This document shows positions 12,406 to 24,304 of a DNA stretch of 64,000 nucleotides, in pieces. Origin of the DNA: Macrostomum hystrix (lineage: Eukaryota; Platyhelminthes; Macrostomidae); assembly GCA_950097015.1 (NCBI GenBank), contig CATNEN010000001.1, positions 15,849,501 to 15,913,500 of the forward strand, given 5' to 3'. The notes under the pieces were generated by a model. That model made no database searches. It was not told the DNA's origin and saw only the letters and a list, made by a program, of their open reading frames with translations. Position 1 is the stretch's first letter. Each line of letters starts with the position of its first letter. The translations under genes and the position numbers were made by a program.

Positions 12406-12406
12406 G

Positions 12407-15400
12407 TCAGGGCTTGGCAGCACTGCCAGTGTAGACATTGTAGTACCTCGACCTTCCGCCCTGTACGGAGTTCTGCGGGCCGCGCGGCATGGCGCCAACG
12501 TTGGCGCTGAACTTGCCGGCCGGAGGTCGATAAGTAGGCAGGTCGACAATGTCGCGCTGTCGCCTCTTGCGCGAGGCGGCGTCCAAACCAGCCGCGGTGG
12601 AGGTGCCGGACGTTAAAGCACCGTCGAAGTGTCGATTTGGAGCCAGAGAAACTTTGCGCTTGGAACCGGCCCGCCAAGATGCCGAGGCGTCGCTAGTCAG
12701 TTGCGGCGGGTCGCACAACAATCCACCGCATAGTTGGATCACGTTAGATACGGTTGCTATGGCAACTGAAGCAGTGGCAGCCGAGCCACTATCAGATAGA
12801 GTGGCCGCTGCTGACGTCTTCTTGAGCGATTTCTGATAGGACTGGCTGGCACTGAAATGAAAAGAAGCATGACAGATTGAATCTGGGGATCTGGGAGTGT
12901 GACAGATTGAATCTGGGGATCTGGGAGTGTGACAGATTGAATCTGGGGATCTGGGAGTGTGACAGATTGAATCTGGGGATCTGGGAGTGTGACAGATTGA
13001 ATCTGGGGATCTGGGAGTGTGACAGATTGAATCTGGGGATCTGGGAGTGTGACGGATTGAATCTGGGGATCTGAGAGTGTGACAGATTGAATCTGGGGAT
13101 CTGGGAGTGTGACAGATTGAATCTGGGGATCTGGGAGTGTGACAGATTGAATCTGGAGATCTGGGAGTGTGACAGATTGAATCTGGGGATCTGGGAGTGT
13201 GACAGATTGAATCTGGGGATCTGGGAGTGTGACAGATTGAATCTGGGGATCTGGGAGTGTGACAGATTGAATCTGGGGATCTGGGAGTGTGACAGATTGA
13301 ATCTGGGGATCTGAGAGTGTGACAGATTGAATCTGGGGATCTGGGAGTGTGACAGATTGAATCTGGGGATCTGAGAGTGTGACAGATTGAATCTGGGGAT
13401 CTGGGAGTGTGACAGATTGAATCTGGGGATCTGGGAGTGTGACAGATGGAGTTTAAGATTCAGGAGTATAATGAATAGAAGTAGGGGAGCAGGTGGTCTA
13501 GGGATTGGAAACTGCAGCTTCAGCCCCAACAAGAGGATGCGCGCAAACTCACATCTGACAATTCTGCAGTCGCTTTCTGAGCACTTCCATCTCAGCGCTT
13601 CGTTGAGCAAAATAGTCCATCCTGGTTCGACCAAGTTCATACAAAGCTAGCAGCAGGCACTCCATGTTAGAGAAATTATATTCGGCAGTGATTGAAGCCT
13701 GAGCACGCTGCTGCTGCTGCTGAGGCAGTTCAGATTCAATGCAGGTCAGCAGGTTAGTTAGCTGGGAGTCGCTGGCTTTGAAATTCGGACCTGATCGATG
13801 AGCACAGTGCAAGAGGTTGTAGCCTCTGCTTTGCGGTTGTTAAGGGGAATTCGCTACAGACTTAATGAAGGTTGCTAAGGGGAATTCCCTACAGCTTTAA
13901 TGACGGTTGCTAAGGGGAATCCCCTACAGCCTTAATGACGGTTGCTAAGGACAGCCTTAATGAAGGTTGCTAAGGGGAATTCCCTAGAGCCTATATTAAG
14001 GTTGCTAAGTGGAATTCCCTACAGCTTTAATGACGGTTGCTAAGTGGAATCCCCTACAGCCTTAATGAAAGTTGCTAAGGGGAATTCCCTACAGCTTTAA
14101 TGAAGGTTGCTAAGGGGAATTCCCTACAGCTTTAATGACGGTTGCTAAGTGGAATTCCCTAGAGCCTATATTAAGGTTGCTAAGTGGAATTCCCTACAGC
14201 TTTAATGACGGTTGCTAAGTGGAATCCCCTACAGCCTTAATGAAAGTTGCTAAGGGGAATTCCCTACAGCTTTAATGAAGGTTGCTAAGGGGAATTCCCT
14301 ACAGCTTTAATGACGGTTGCTAAGTGGAATCCCCTACAGCCTTAATGACGGTTGCTAAGGACAGCCTTAATGAAGGTTGCTAAGGGGAATTCCCTAGAGC
14401 CTAAATTAAGGTTGCTATTGGGAATTCCCTACAGCTTTAATGACGGTTGGTAAGAGGAATTCCCTACAGCCTAAATTAAGGTTGCTATTGGGAATTCCCT
14501 ACAGCTTTAATGACGGTTGGTAAGGGGAATCCCCTACAGCCTCAATTAAGGTTGCTATTGGGAATTCCCTACAGCTTTAATGACGGTTGGTAAGGGGAAT
14601 CCCCTACAGCCTTAATGACGGTTGTTAAGGAGAATTCCATACAGCCTTAATGACGGTTGTAAAGGAGAATTCTCTAACAGCCTTAATGACGGTTGTTAAG
14701 GAAATTACCAACAGCCTTAATGACGGTTTTTAACGAGAATTCCCTACAGCCTTAGTGACGGTTGCTACGGAGAATCCCTACAGCATTAATGACGGTTGTC
14801 AAGGAAATTAGCTACAGCCTTAATGACGGTTGCTAAGGAGAATTCCCTGCAGGAGAATTCCGTACAGCCTTAATGACGATTGCAGTAGAGTTCTATTTCG
14901 CTAACTACTAGATAACAATTGATGCAAATGAAATAGCAAACTATTAGGCTGATAAGACAGTGCGTGTTTAATTACCAGTGTGATAGGCTAAGTCCGCAAA
15001 CAGCTGCAGCAGCTCCAGTCTTGGCCTATCGTCATCAATCAGGTCTGGCACTTTGCTCATCTGTGGCAGCACCTTCTCTAGGTAGTAGGCGACAAACTTC
15101 TCCGCATAGATGTTCTTCTGCGAATTGAAATAAGATTTTCGATTTCGACTTTTCCAAATTTAACTTACATACCGTCATTGGTTCTCATGCACACAGAGCG
15201 GTCAACGCGGTTGCCTCCGCGCCAAGTCCCCCTGAGCTCGATTCCGCGGCGAGGCCACATTCATTTGGGTGGTTTCTTGTGCAATTTACGCCCTTGGGGG
15301 CAAAAGGGCAATTTACGCCCTTAGTGCTTCGATGAGTTCATAGCAAAGCTGCAACTCACAGACAAGAACGGCAACGCCAGCCTGGAGCAGGCGCGAATCC

Positions 15401-18400
15401 TTGCCACGCAGACCGGGTCGCTAGGGTCGAACTCGGCTCTCTCCATGGGATCGATAGCGTCGGTGGCCTGCGCGCAGATGATGCCAACCAGTCTCTGCCG
15501 GCCGCTAATTGTCTGCATGCACTGCAGCGAGGCTAGGATTCTTATGAAGCTGGAGAATTCCGTCTCTGTCACATCGTCCAGCGCAGCCGTAACCCGATCA
15601 ACGATGGCCTCCTCAACTCGGGGCGTCATCTGGGCGCGATTCACGCACAGCAGCCGGTCGGCTAAGAATTTTATAGTGCATTGGCGAGCCGACTCAGGCA
15701 AATCCGGATGGCTCAGCTGGGCAAAGATACCGTCTATGGCCGAGAGGGTATCGGCGTTCAGCACCGACAGCAGCGACTGTTGGACCAGGGAGAGCTCCTG
15801 GACAGGCGGGACAGTGGTGGGACTGTGCGGAGCTGATCGTATGGAAACTGCGCTAGAAGAGGAATGATAGTGACGGAAAAGAGGGGATAAAGTGAGGGAA
15901 GATATGGGATGAAGTAAGGGAAGATATGGGATAAAGTAAGGGAAGATATGGGATAAAGTACGAGTAAGGGAAGATAAGGGATAAGGTGAGGGAAGATATG
16001 GGATAAAGTAAGGGAAGATATGGGATAAAGTACGAGTAAGGGAAGATAAGGGATAAGGTGAGGGAAGATATGGGATAAAGTAAGGGAAGATATGGGATAA
16101 AGTGAGGGAAGATATGGGATAAAGTGAGGGAAGATATGGGATAAAGTGAGGGAAGAGAGAAGATAAAGTGAGGGAAGAGAGGGGATAAAGTGAGGGAAGA
16201 TATGGGATAAAGTGAGGGAAGAGAGAAGATAAAGTGAGGGAAGAGAGGGGATAAAGTGAGGGAAGAGAGGGGATAAAGTGAGGGAAGAGAGGGGATAAAC
16301 GAAGGCAATATGGAGGGGATGCAGCGAGGGCAGAGATGAGAATGGGTGAGAGTGACAAAATAACACGGCATGCAACTCAGAGAGAGCAGCAGCAGCCAAA
16401 CCTTCTGGTCCTCAGTCTGCATGAGCTGCACCAGCACATCAGCCACCTTAGTAGTATACTCAGTCCACCTGCTACTAGAAGCCTTCCCCGAGCAGTTGCT
16501 GGAGCACAGCCTCGGCAGGCCGCTGATCACCTGCCTACGAGTCTGGCCATCATCGTCTTCAACCAGGTCGATGAGTGCGCTGAATGCAGCCTTCTGCTGA
16601 CTGTCCGATATGGTCAAGTCTGGCAGTAGGCGACAGATTAACTGAGCGGCTAAACGTTTGACATGCGGCTCAGCAGTGGATGTGGCATAGTCAGCAAGAA
16701 TCTTGTCGAATAGTGGACCATTCTGCCAGGAAAATAATTGGTCACGATTTACAGTCTATATTCTATAATATGTATTCCATGGCAAGTTTGAGTTCTAAGT
16801 TTGATTCCATGGCAAGGCCACATTTATTTGGGGCACAGCCACAGAGAGAAGGCTAGGTGTCTTGTCCTGCAATTTCTGCCTTTGAGGGCCAACCTCTAGC
16901 GCACAGTGTGAGTGTACACTGCCTGAAAATGAGAACTTCAGGGCAGATGTACACACCTGTGTGTATGCCTGACTATGGTATTTGTGTGTGTGTTCTCAAG
17001 AGTCAGTGGAATGGGCAGAATGGCCTCCTCGCAGGCTCTGGGTCTAGTGTCACAAAATGGTATGCCATTGCCCACAGCCCATCTGCAATTATTACATTAT
17101 TATTATGGGTAAATTATGTTTAAATGAACAGTGTTTTATATAATAAGCTTTTGATTGCTACAAAAGTGATATGCTTAAAATAAAAGCAACAATATATACA
17201 AGGGGTGTTGCAAAAGTTTCTGGACTAATGCTAATCCTGGTGACAATTTGTGTTTGATTTGGCTGAAAATTGATGTCTATGGTATTCAGCTGTAGAAAAG
17301 ACTTTTCCTAAAATGTTATGCAGCTTAGTCAACCACAGCATACATGAGGGCCAAAATAGGTTGCAACCCTTTGAAGCTGTTTAGACGATTTTTCACAAAC
17401 CAAAAGTGAGTGAAAATGAGTCAACCAAAGAATCCATCGGAGTTCGGGTCTAAGGAAAGCCAGCTTTCAATGACTGCTGAACCACCCAGCCTATAGTCCC
17501 GATCTCGCCGTCACCGATTTCCACTTTTTTGGCCCAATGAAGATGCCAATGCAGGGCGAGATCTTCACAATGCCCGAGGAGGTCATCGAAGCAGCCAACA
17601 AGTCTCTACGTCAGTTCGATGCCAGCTTCTGGGAGTCTGGCTTCGACAAGCTGATTCAGCACTACCGAAAATGCATCTCCGTAAATGGCGAATACATGGA
17701 GCGAGCCAGCAATCAACCTGTGGACACATCCGGCGATAGAAGCGACAGTGACAGTGATTGGTAGCTGTAACTCGGAAATTGTATTTCATGACTATAATAA
17801 TCTAGTGTACAATCGCTTATTACTTTGGACCATCAACTCCAAACTTTCTGAAACTTTATAATATTATAAAATACAGTTGCCTGTTCATCTGTTTCGATTT
17901 TTTGCTGAATCAGGCTAAAATTATCACCATGACAAGCATAAGTCCGGAAACTTTTGCAACATTCCTTGTATTAACATGTTTCAAGATTACTTTCACATGC
18001 ATGCATAATTTGCTTTTGCATGAGCTAAATACTCGATACAGTTTAACAGCTGTTAATTTTAAACTATAAAAACCACTGTTAAGAAAAAGTGATTAGGCCT
18101 ATAAAATTATGTTAAAAATATATTTTGCCATAAATTAAAATATTTACAAGCAATCATAGAACTTTAATTTTTGAGAAAAATAATTTTTGCTTTTTGTTAG
18201 CCTTTCAGGAACCCTAAAAGTATTTTTAGTATTGGTGAATTTTATCACTCTCATATAAGTAAAAACACCATTCTAGATTTAAAGGATTTTAAACATCAAA
18301 TTTTAACAAAAGTGTAGTAGGGATGCTTTTATCATTTTAAAGTCTAATTCGTACCTATGCTCTTTGTTTAAATGCGCTAAATATTTTTTATATGTAGGCC

Positions 18401-19193
18401 TAAAATATTATAAATATTCTGTCAAATTCATTTATTTAAACAAACCTTTTTTGTATATATAAACGAGTGCGATTCTTGTGAGACAAAGCAAGGTGCCAGT
18501 GTGGCGAAAAGCAAATAAGCTATAACTGAGTAAGAAAGTGTTCAAGTGTTGAGTTGGTTATTTGAGGCTGTGACCCTCTGATCCACAGAAAATGCCCAGC
18601 AAAGACTGGAGAATAAGAGACCAGTGCCTTAGAAGGATAAGCCGCTTGTGCCAAGAGATATGCTACCAAGAGAGAGAAAAGTAGTCATAAGCCCTGTTAC
18701 AAAAGTAATTTGCTAGACCATGCAAGCTAACCAATCCACTAAAAATTGGACCAATAAACATGTTGGCCTATGCTACTTTACAGCCTACCGTGTGATTAAA
18801 TAATTGCTAAATTAGAATTCTTACAATTCAAAAAGGACAAAAAACATTGGTCCTATCAAGAAACAATATCAAGAAGCATAGAGTACGCCTAGCTTCATAA
18901 TCATAGCTATCAGCTTGGTAGATTTAAGAGTTATAAATTTTAGCCTAGGCCTATACTATACCATTTTAATCAATTGAATTAGACATATTTAAGTTTAGAA
19001 ACAGCAAGACTAGACTAGACTTAACTACAGATCCAAGACTCAAGAAACAATAGCTAGCAATCAATCTTATTCTTACCTTATCAGAATTTTCTGCCAATTG
19101 ATTCTGTTTTATTTCATTAAAAAGAGCATATAAATCGTCAATTGAATCATTTCCAGCTTGCAATGGGTTTTGAATTAGAATTTCTGGATCCAT
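12407..19193 (-). CDS. API5: Apoptosis inhibitor 5 (API5/AAC-11) homologue, six exons
   Basis: Minus-strand exons 19193-19077, 16722-16402, 15797-15360, 15117-14976, 13790-13553 and 12851-12407 join with consistent phases (0,0,0,1,2) into 566 aa. Recalled API5 landmarks appear in order: DDLYALFNEI (vertebrate EELYRNYGIL), RLAAQLI, RRQVISGLPRL, TVSGRQ-like TISGRQRLVG, FDPSDPVCV, ECLLLALYELGR, KRKVSLAPN, and the C-terminal PPAGKFSANVG. Vertebrate API5 is about 500-525 aa, an all-helical HEAT/ARM-like nuclear protein that opposes E2F1-linked apoptosis and associates with RNA-processing factors. Intron 1 holds a SINE and a mariner relic; introns 2, 4 and 5 hold three different minisatellites; intron 3 holds a SINE fragment. 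For exon 3 the acceptor at 15798 was chosen over one at 15848 because only it keeps the frame. The donor after exon 2 (GTTTGG) is weak. Confidence 0.93.
12868..13447. repeat. 30-bp minisatellite filling API5 intron 5
   Basis: About 19 nearly identical 30-bp units beginning gacagattgaatctgggg and ending gatctgggagtgt, with single-base variants. Since 30 is a multiple of three, frames stay open on both strands (for example minus 12792-13640); these are not coding. Confidence 0.96.
13830..14882. repeat. ~34-bp minisatellite filling API5 intron 4
   Basis: Units consist of ggttgctaaggggaattccc followed by tacagctttaatgac. Multi-unit blocks recur (for example 13900-14100 against 14290-14400), so the array grew partly by block duplication. 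It occupies almost the whole intron between 13791 and 14975. Confidence 0.95.
15188..15319 (+). mobile_element. SINE copy 3, truncated, in API5 intron 3
   Basis: The tRNA-like head (agagcggtcaacgcgg, B box gagctcgattcc) and the following block gcgaggccacattcatttgg are present. The element stops after a short duplication of the phrase caatttacgccctt, just 40 bases from the exon 3 donor site. Confidence 0.85.
15868..16305. repeat. ~22-bp minisatellite in API5 intron 2
   Basis: Units of agggaagatatgggataaag plus tg/ta, alternating with agggaagagaggggataaag. One block containing the insertion tacgagta is present twice (about 15957 and 16029). Open frames on the minus strand through it (15321-16358, 15758-16399) are API5 exon 3 read into the repeat. 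Confidence 0.94.
16795..17107 (+). mobile_element. SINE copy 4, head truncated, in API5 intron 1
   Basis: Starts near the B box (agtttgattcc) and continues through the shared body to a cattattattat tail. The A-box part is missing. More diverged from copies 1 and 2 than they are from each other. Confidence 0.85.
17199..17968 (+). mobile_element. Mariner-type DNA transposon relic (770 bp)
   Basis: Terminal inverted repeats of about 50 bp: the left end caaggggtgttgcaaaagtt and the reverse complement of the right end caaggaatgttgcaaaagtt continue to match past gtgacaattt. A TA dinucleotide flanks each side (17197-17198 and 17969-17970), the target duplication of Tc1/mariner elements. The interior retains only the C-terminal part of a transposase, so it is an internally deleted copy. 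It sits in API5 intron 1. Confidence 0.9.
17477..17764 (+). pseudogene. C-terminal fragment of a mariner transposase
   Basis: The frame contains AYSPDLAVTDFHFFGPMK, the mariner signature around the last catalytic aspartate of the DD34D triad (usual form YSPDLAPSDYHLF), and ends with CISVNGEYMER, the usual mariner C-terminal block. The first two catalytic aspartates and the DNA-binding N-terminus are absent, so it cannot be active. Confidence 0.88.
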
Positions 19194-19768
19194 AAAAAGG
19201 CCTGCTATGTATAAAAAAGTTAGTTAACACTAATAGTTACATACGAGGAATTCAAACGTAAGTAAAACTTTTAGAAAACGATAATCTATCACCAAAGTTG
19301 TCAGGGTCGTCACCAAATGCTAGTTAATGCCAGATTTTACACTTAAAATATCACTTTTGCACCCGACGTCAGAGGTCTAGACGGGTAAAAAGCTTAAAAT
19401 ATCTCTCGTCTAGCCTGGAAAAAGCTCATCTGTTTTAAAATACTAGTACTTTAATGCAGCAGGGCTAGAAATTAGAAACGATTCAATTGCGTTTTGTTTA
19501 ACCTGTTAAAAAACCTAAACTTAATAAACTTAATACGACTTTGTTTTATAGTGCTGTTTGAATAAAAACGAAACATTCATCAGCACGGAGCTGTCTGCTC
19601 TCCTCACGGGGCTGGCTCTCTCCTCTCCTCATTTTGTTCTCCTCTCTCCTTCAAAAATGGCAGAAAGAGAACTAAGCCGACGAATAATACCAATATTTCG
19701 CCGAACTCAGCGTCTCAATCGAAATCACGTTTCGACACAGTCACTCTAACCGATAGCAGCGAATTCGA
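19194..19768. other. Spacer between API5 start and the LINE
   Basis: Presumed API5 promoter region (minus strand) and the 5' flank of the LINE. I see no TATA box in a convincing place. No other gene is supported. Confidence 0.45.
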
Positions 19769-20500
19769 ATGCTTGTAGCCTGCGACAGCGCGGTAGCTGA
19801 TGGAGGTATCCAATGCGACATTTGCGACCGCTGGTGCCACCGTAGTTGCTCTGGACTCTCCAAGGCGGCATTTGATGTTCTGGTGGACGATTCGGCAGAC
19901 TGTTTGCTCTGGTCTTTCCGAAACTGTAAGGATGCGGCTAGGACCTTCCTCTCAAAGGAGCTGCGCGCTTCAATGCGCTAATGAGTAGGATGGAACTTCT
20001 CGAAGCCAGGATCGAAAGTCTAGAAGCTTCTTGTGATGGCAGTGACACTAAGGCATCTATGCCAACCAAGAAACTCGACTTTGATTTGCTAGCCAATGAG
20101 GTGAGGCAGCGGACCATGAAGGCCAACAACCTTATTGTGTTTGGCCTAGACAATGACTCTGATGACAACTCAGTGGACAAGCTTCTCAAGGAGGGGCTAC
20201 AGTTGCAACCCTCTGACCTGTCTATCAAGAGCACTTGCCAAATTGGGAACAGGACTTCTAGAAAGGCATGGCCCCTAGCAATCCACTTCAAAGAAGAGAA
20301 AGACAAATTCATTGTCTTTAGCCGGCTGAACTGAAGAACCTCCGGGACTGTGAACAGTTTGCCAAAATCCAGATTGACAATTACTTAACAGAGCAGCAGA
20401 AAACAGGCTTGTCAGGGAGCTCAAAGAACGACAACTCAATGGCGAGAAGAACCTACGCATCCTCTACTCAAATGGTATGCCTTACATTAAAGAGGCTTGA
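19769..20500 (+). pseudogene. LINE ORF1: PHD finger and RRM-like protein, broken
   Basis: The first frame (19769-19981) encodes CDICDRWCHRSC, a PHD-type zinc finger as found in ORF1 of CR1-group elements. It ends in TAATG, the stop overlapping the start of the next frame (19981-20334), which holds a coiled start and the block ANNLIVFGLDNDSDD typical of LINE ORF1 RRM/transposase_22-like domains. After a frameshift near 20330 the tail continues (KNLRDCEQFAKIQI, then LNGEKNLRILYSNGMPYIK) to a stop near 20500. The TAATG overlap could be a real reinitiation site or decay. Confidence 0.75.
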
Positions 20501-21544
20501 CTGTCTCCCTCTAAAGTGCCAAACTCTAACCTTTTTTGCCAGCCAAATTTTCCTTTGCATTCTATTGATCCTGGTCAATCTTCTTTTGCTTTTCCTTAAC
20601 ATTTTATTCCTGTGATATCCCCTATTTATCTTTCATCTGCCTATCCTCCTTCTATTCCATCTCATTCTATTCCCTTGCTCTCTAGGATCTCTTGTAATCC
20701 TTGCTTCCTCCATCATCTGGATTCTCTTCCTCCTTTCTCTCCTTACATTCTTCATCATGTTGTTGGTATCCTTAAAGATCTTCACATCTATAGATATAAC
20801 CTAAATGATAACCTTACTTTCTTTAGCTGGAACATCAATGGTATGTATACAAGCAAGGAATTTAATTGTCTAAGCTAAGCTTGACCTAATTGAAGATATT
20901 GACAACAATGATCTTCTTAATTATTATATTATTTGTGTTTAAGAAACATACATTCAGAACTCCTCTTATCTTGATAGCACTAATCTTAGTAAAAACTTTA
21001 AAAAATCATTTGACTTGATTTTCAAGGATGCTTCTAAACACTCTAATATCAGTGAAGGTAGAGATTCTGGTGGCCTTTTTAGCAGATAAGAAAGATCTCA
21101 ATGATATGTATAATGTTATCTGCTTAGATCCTGACAATACTTTTCCCAACATTCAAGTCATACCTTTTAAGAACACTTTATCCAGCTGATTCATTTATTC
21201 TCTTAAACATATATATTCATCCTAAAAGCTATAAGTACTATAATGAAGATATTTGGAATGACATTTGTAATATTATTGATAATATTGTTTGTTGTAATGA
21301 ACATAATGCTATTATTAACTTGATTATTTTTGGAGACTTTAATGCACATGTTGGCTCCTCTGAGGAGCCACATGGGGATGGTAATAATATAATTTATCAC
21401 TTGAATCATGATATTCCTTTTACTATTCAGAGAAATAACATGGACAAAAAGATTTGCACTCAAGGTACCAAACTCCTCCAAATTCTTAATGCTAACAGTC
21501 TTCATATTACTGTAGCAGACCTCTCAGCTCTCTCTCTATTGAAT

Positions 21545-22080
21545 TTGGGATTGGTGAGCTGAGTATTTGGGGGGGTGGTAGCGTAATTTATACGGGTGAG
21601 AGTAGGTATCTTCCACAAGTTCGGGTATACCTAAGGTAGCGCTAATGCCCGAGCGGCAAGACACTAGCTACTAAGGGGAACGGAATTTACTGCTGCTGGC
21701 ACGAGGGCTAAGGTTACTGATCTGGGGCACACAGTCCGTGGGGCGTATTAGGACGGATTGAAGTTGCCTAGTGAGCGCTTTCACACTCTCACTTATTTTC
21801 TTCTATGGAGTCCGGGATTAGTATAGTCTCATTAGGAGGATATAGGCTGAGTTTGGGACTTCAGGGGGGTATTTAGGGACTTCAGGTGGACTTCAGATAG
21901 ACTTCAGGTGGATTGTAGGCAGGATTTTAGGATGGCATACCGGGATATCAAAAGGATCGTAGGGTGGGTTTGGGTAAGGAAGGCCGACGAGAGATCTTTT
22001 GGGAGAGGATTGGGAAGGTAAAGGAATCTAACTGTTATTCGTATTAGGAAAATGACTAAGGAATTAGCAGTCTAGGCCTA
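21545..22080. mobile_element. Unclassified insertion in the LINE
   Basis: LINE-coding sequence stops near 21545 (after the endonuclease) and resumes near 22085 (FTITEISKCIKDLK, the linker before RT). The roughly 535 bases between are GC-richer, non-coding and share nothing with the LINE. It contains a short internal repeat, gacttcaggtgga, at about 21880-21920. I could not find clear target duplications or terminal repeats. Confidence 0.55.
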
Positions 22081-22753
22081 TCTGGAATTGAGGCATTTAA
22101 TTCAGCCTTTACTATCACTGAAATTTCTAAATGCATTAAAGATCTTAAATTAAAAAGGCAACTAGCAACAACAAAACTTTATGCAGACACCTTTAATTTT
22201 TTTCGTGAAGATTTGGCAAGTTCTTCATGCCTCTTGTTTAACAAACTTCTAGATCTTTGTATTTTCCCATCTGATAGGATCAATAATTGTTTACATCCTA
22301 TCTTTAAATGTTCTGGTGACAAAAATAATCCTGCTAACTATAGAGGAATTTGTGTGCAGCCACTCCTTAGTAAACTCTTATTAAATCTAGGCTTGATCTC
22401 CTTATTGCTGATAATAACCTTATCTCAGACCTCCAATATGGCTTTAAACCTATCCATAGTACTATCCATATTAGAACAATGTTTTAATTTATATAATATC
22501 ATTAGTACATCAATGGCTATCAAAAAGCCTATATTTGCCTGCTTCAAAGATTACAAAAAAGCATTTGACAGCATCCATCTACCAACACTGGCACAAGCTA
22601 GAAAAGAAAAGTATCAAAGGTCGTGTTTATAACATTATAAAGGATATGTACTCCAAGGCCAGCTTCTCATTAAGTCCAGACAAGCAAAGGGCATCTCAAA
22701 AGGTGTTCTCCAAGGCAACCCTCTCTGCTTCTCTTTTTGAACTATATATTGAT

Positions 22754-23689
22754 TATAAGCTATTTTATCCGCTTATATGTTTCGTGTGTGATATATTATT
22801 TCAGAGCTAAACTGCTTCTCAGGCGGCTCAACAGTTGGTCGCTCCTCGACTGGGGTGAGATAGGAAGTCAAATGAAAGATGGAAGCGGCTCTCGGTTAGT
22901 TGTTAAAATCAAGCTGTTAAGGATTTGGCTTCCGACTCTAAGTCTAAGTCTTGGTTGTCTTAAACTAACTTCGTTGGTGTCTTATTCCAATAGTTCTTGT
23001 GAGCTAACACTCAAGAAAGTGGGTCTCTTGCCCGTGAGAACGTTAGAAGCCAAACTCTGGTCAGCGCATGTATATTTATACATGTCAAATTGGCTTCCAA
23101 TCACGTCATACATGATAATGAAATAGAGATATGAATACTCTAAAACAGCGCGATCACATGATTCTTTGCCCTCCCAAATCGTCCAGCTTACATATGCCTA
23201 GAAAGAGAAAGTTTTATCACGAGGCATTTGAGTGCCAGTTTCAGCGCTTGCATGATTCGAAAGCAAAAGTCATATCATGCAGACACTGTCACCCGCTCTT
23301 CTCGTGCCATGCCGTGCCAGCCGTTTCTCCTTTTGGTCTCCTTCGAAGTTCCAAAGGTCCTGGCATGGCTGCTCCCGCCGATTCTTATCAAGGTTACCAC
23401 CCTTTGCGCTCGCCGTTCCAATGTTGCCGAGCTGTCTTATCTCGCGGCATAGGCCTCCGCGCTTGGCCTGTGTTGCCTCTAAGTGCGGTTGACCTCTGGC
23501 GGTTGGCTGAAGCTTAATTTCGGCACATGTCTTCGCCGTCGACTCGTTCGTGAACTGCCGTTGCCGTTCTCCGTGTTAGTTCATAGCCTCGCCAGGTGCC
23601 TCGTGCTGAAACCAAAGTTTTGTAAGGGTCCCTAGCCTAATCCTAAGCCTGAGTTTCGATACTTCATATGAGTCGATTTCTAGTTGTTC
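22754..23689. mobile_element. 936-bp insertion in the LINE with 8-bp target duplication
   Basis: The RT reading frame breaks inside the word for YIDDIV; the 8-mer atattgat occurs at 22746-22753 and again at 23690-23697, exactly where the frame resumes. Eight-base duplications are usual for hAT DNA transposons. The left end starts with a small hairpin (tataagc, then gcttata). No open frame with a known motif is inside, so it would be a non-autonomous copy; class is an inference. Confidence 0.7.
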
Positions 23690-24304
23690 ATATTGATGAT
23701 ATTGTAGAGTCCCTAGAGTTAGCAAACATCAATTATATTTATCAAAGACAATCCAACCCTCATATTCGCATTTTTGCTGATGATCAGGCTCTTCTTGCTA
23801 ACTCAGCAGCTGAACTTCAATCCCTGATTAATTGCACAGAACTTTATTGCCAGCAAAACTACTTGGATTTGAACATTGATAAGACCAAAGTAGTCATATT
23901 TAGCAACTCTAAAAGGATTAAGAGCTCAAATGATAATTACCTCCAATTTATCTATAAAAATGAACCCACTGAAATTATTGAAAGCTTCAAGTATCTAGGT
24001 ATATAAAATTTGACAGTCACCTGAATTTTATAGCCTGCTTGGACTACCAAGCAAAACAAGGTTATGCAGCAATGTTTTCACTTCTTTATAGGATTAATAA
24101 TACATCCATTGACATCTTGCTTATTAAACACTTATTTGAGACTCTTGTCATTACTGGCATCACTTATGGATGTGAGATCTGGGGGTCCATTAGCAAGCCA
24201 CTCAACTTGCTGAGCTTGACAAAATCCAAACTAAATTCTACAAAGTCCTTCTTAACCTTCCTTCTTGCACAAGCAATAAAGTTATCCCCGATGTTAAAAA
24301 TATC

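Larger units (their letters stand above)
19769..24304 (+). mobile_element. Decayed CR1-like non-LTR retrotransposon
   Basis: ORF1 (PHD finger plus RRM-like part) is followed by ORF2 (endonuclease, reverse transcriptase) in the usual LINE order. Frameshifts, in-frame stops and two nested insertions (about 21545-22080 and 22754-23689) break it. The 3' end is lost: the element runs directly into the repeat at 24305. Assignment to the CR1/Jockey group rests on the PHD-containing ORF1 and on the RT motifs; the exact clade is not settled. Confidence 0.85.
20820..24304 (+). pseudogene. LINE ORF2: endonuclease and reverse transcriptase, broken
   Basis: Readable pieces in order: LTFFSWNINGM (start of the AP-like endonuclease, near 20820), ETYI after an in-frame TAA, IIFGDFNAHVG (endonuclease catalytic block, 21320), NPANYRGI (RT, 22330), FKDYKKAFDSI (RT motif with aspartate, 22545), FADDQALLA (RT catalytic FADD, about 23774) and TKVVIFSNSKR. 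The polypeptide is interrupted by two unrelated insertions and several frameshifts. No function is expected. Confidence 0.85.

Noticed and set aside
12792-13640. 282-codon minus-strand frame
   Set aside because: API5 exons 5 and 6 are read out of frame at its ends and the middle is the 30-bp intronic minisatellite.
15321-16617. Long minus-strand frames through 15.9-16.3 kb
   Set aside because: They join real API5 exon sequence to intronic minisatellite; donor and acceptor sites at 16401 and 15798 remove the repeat.
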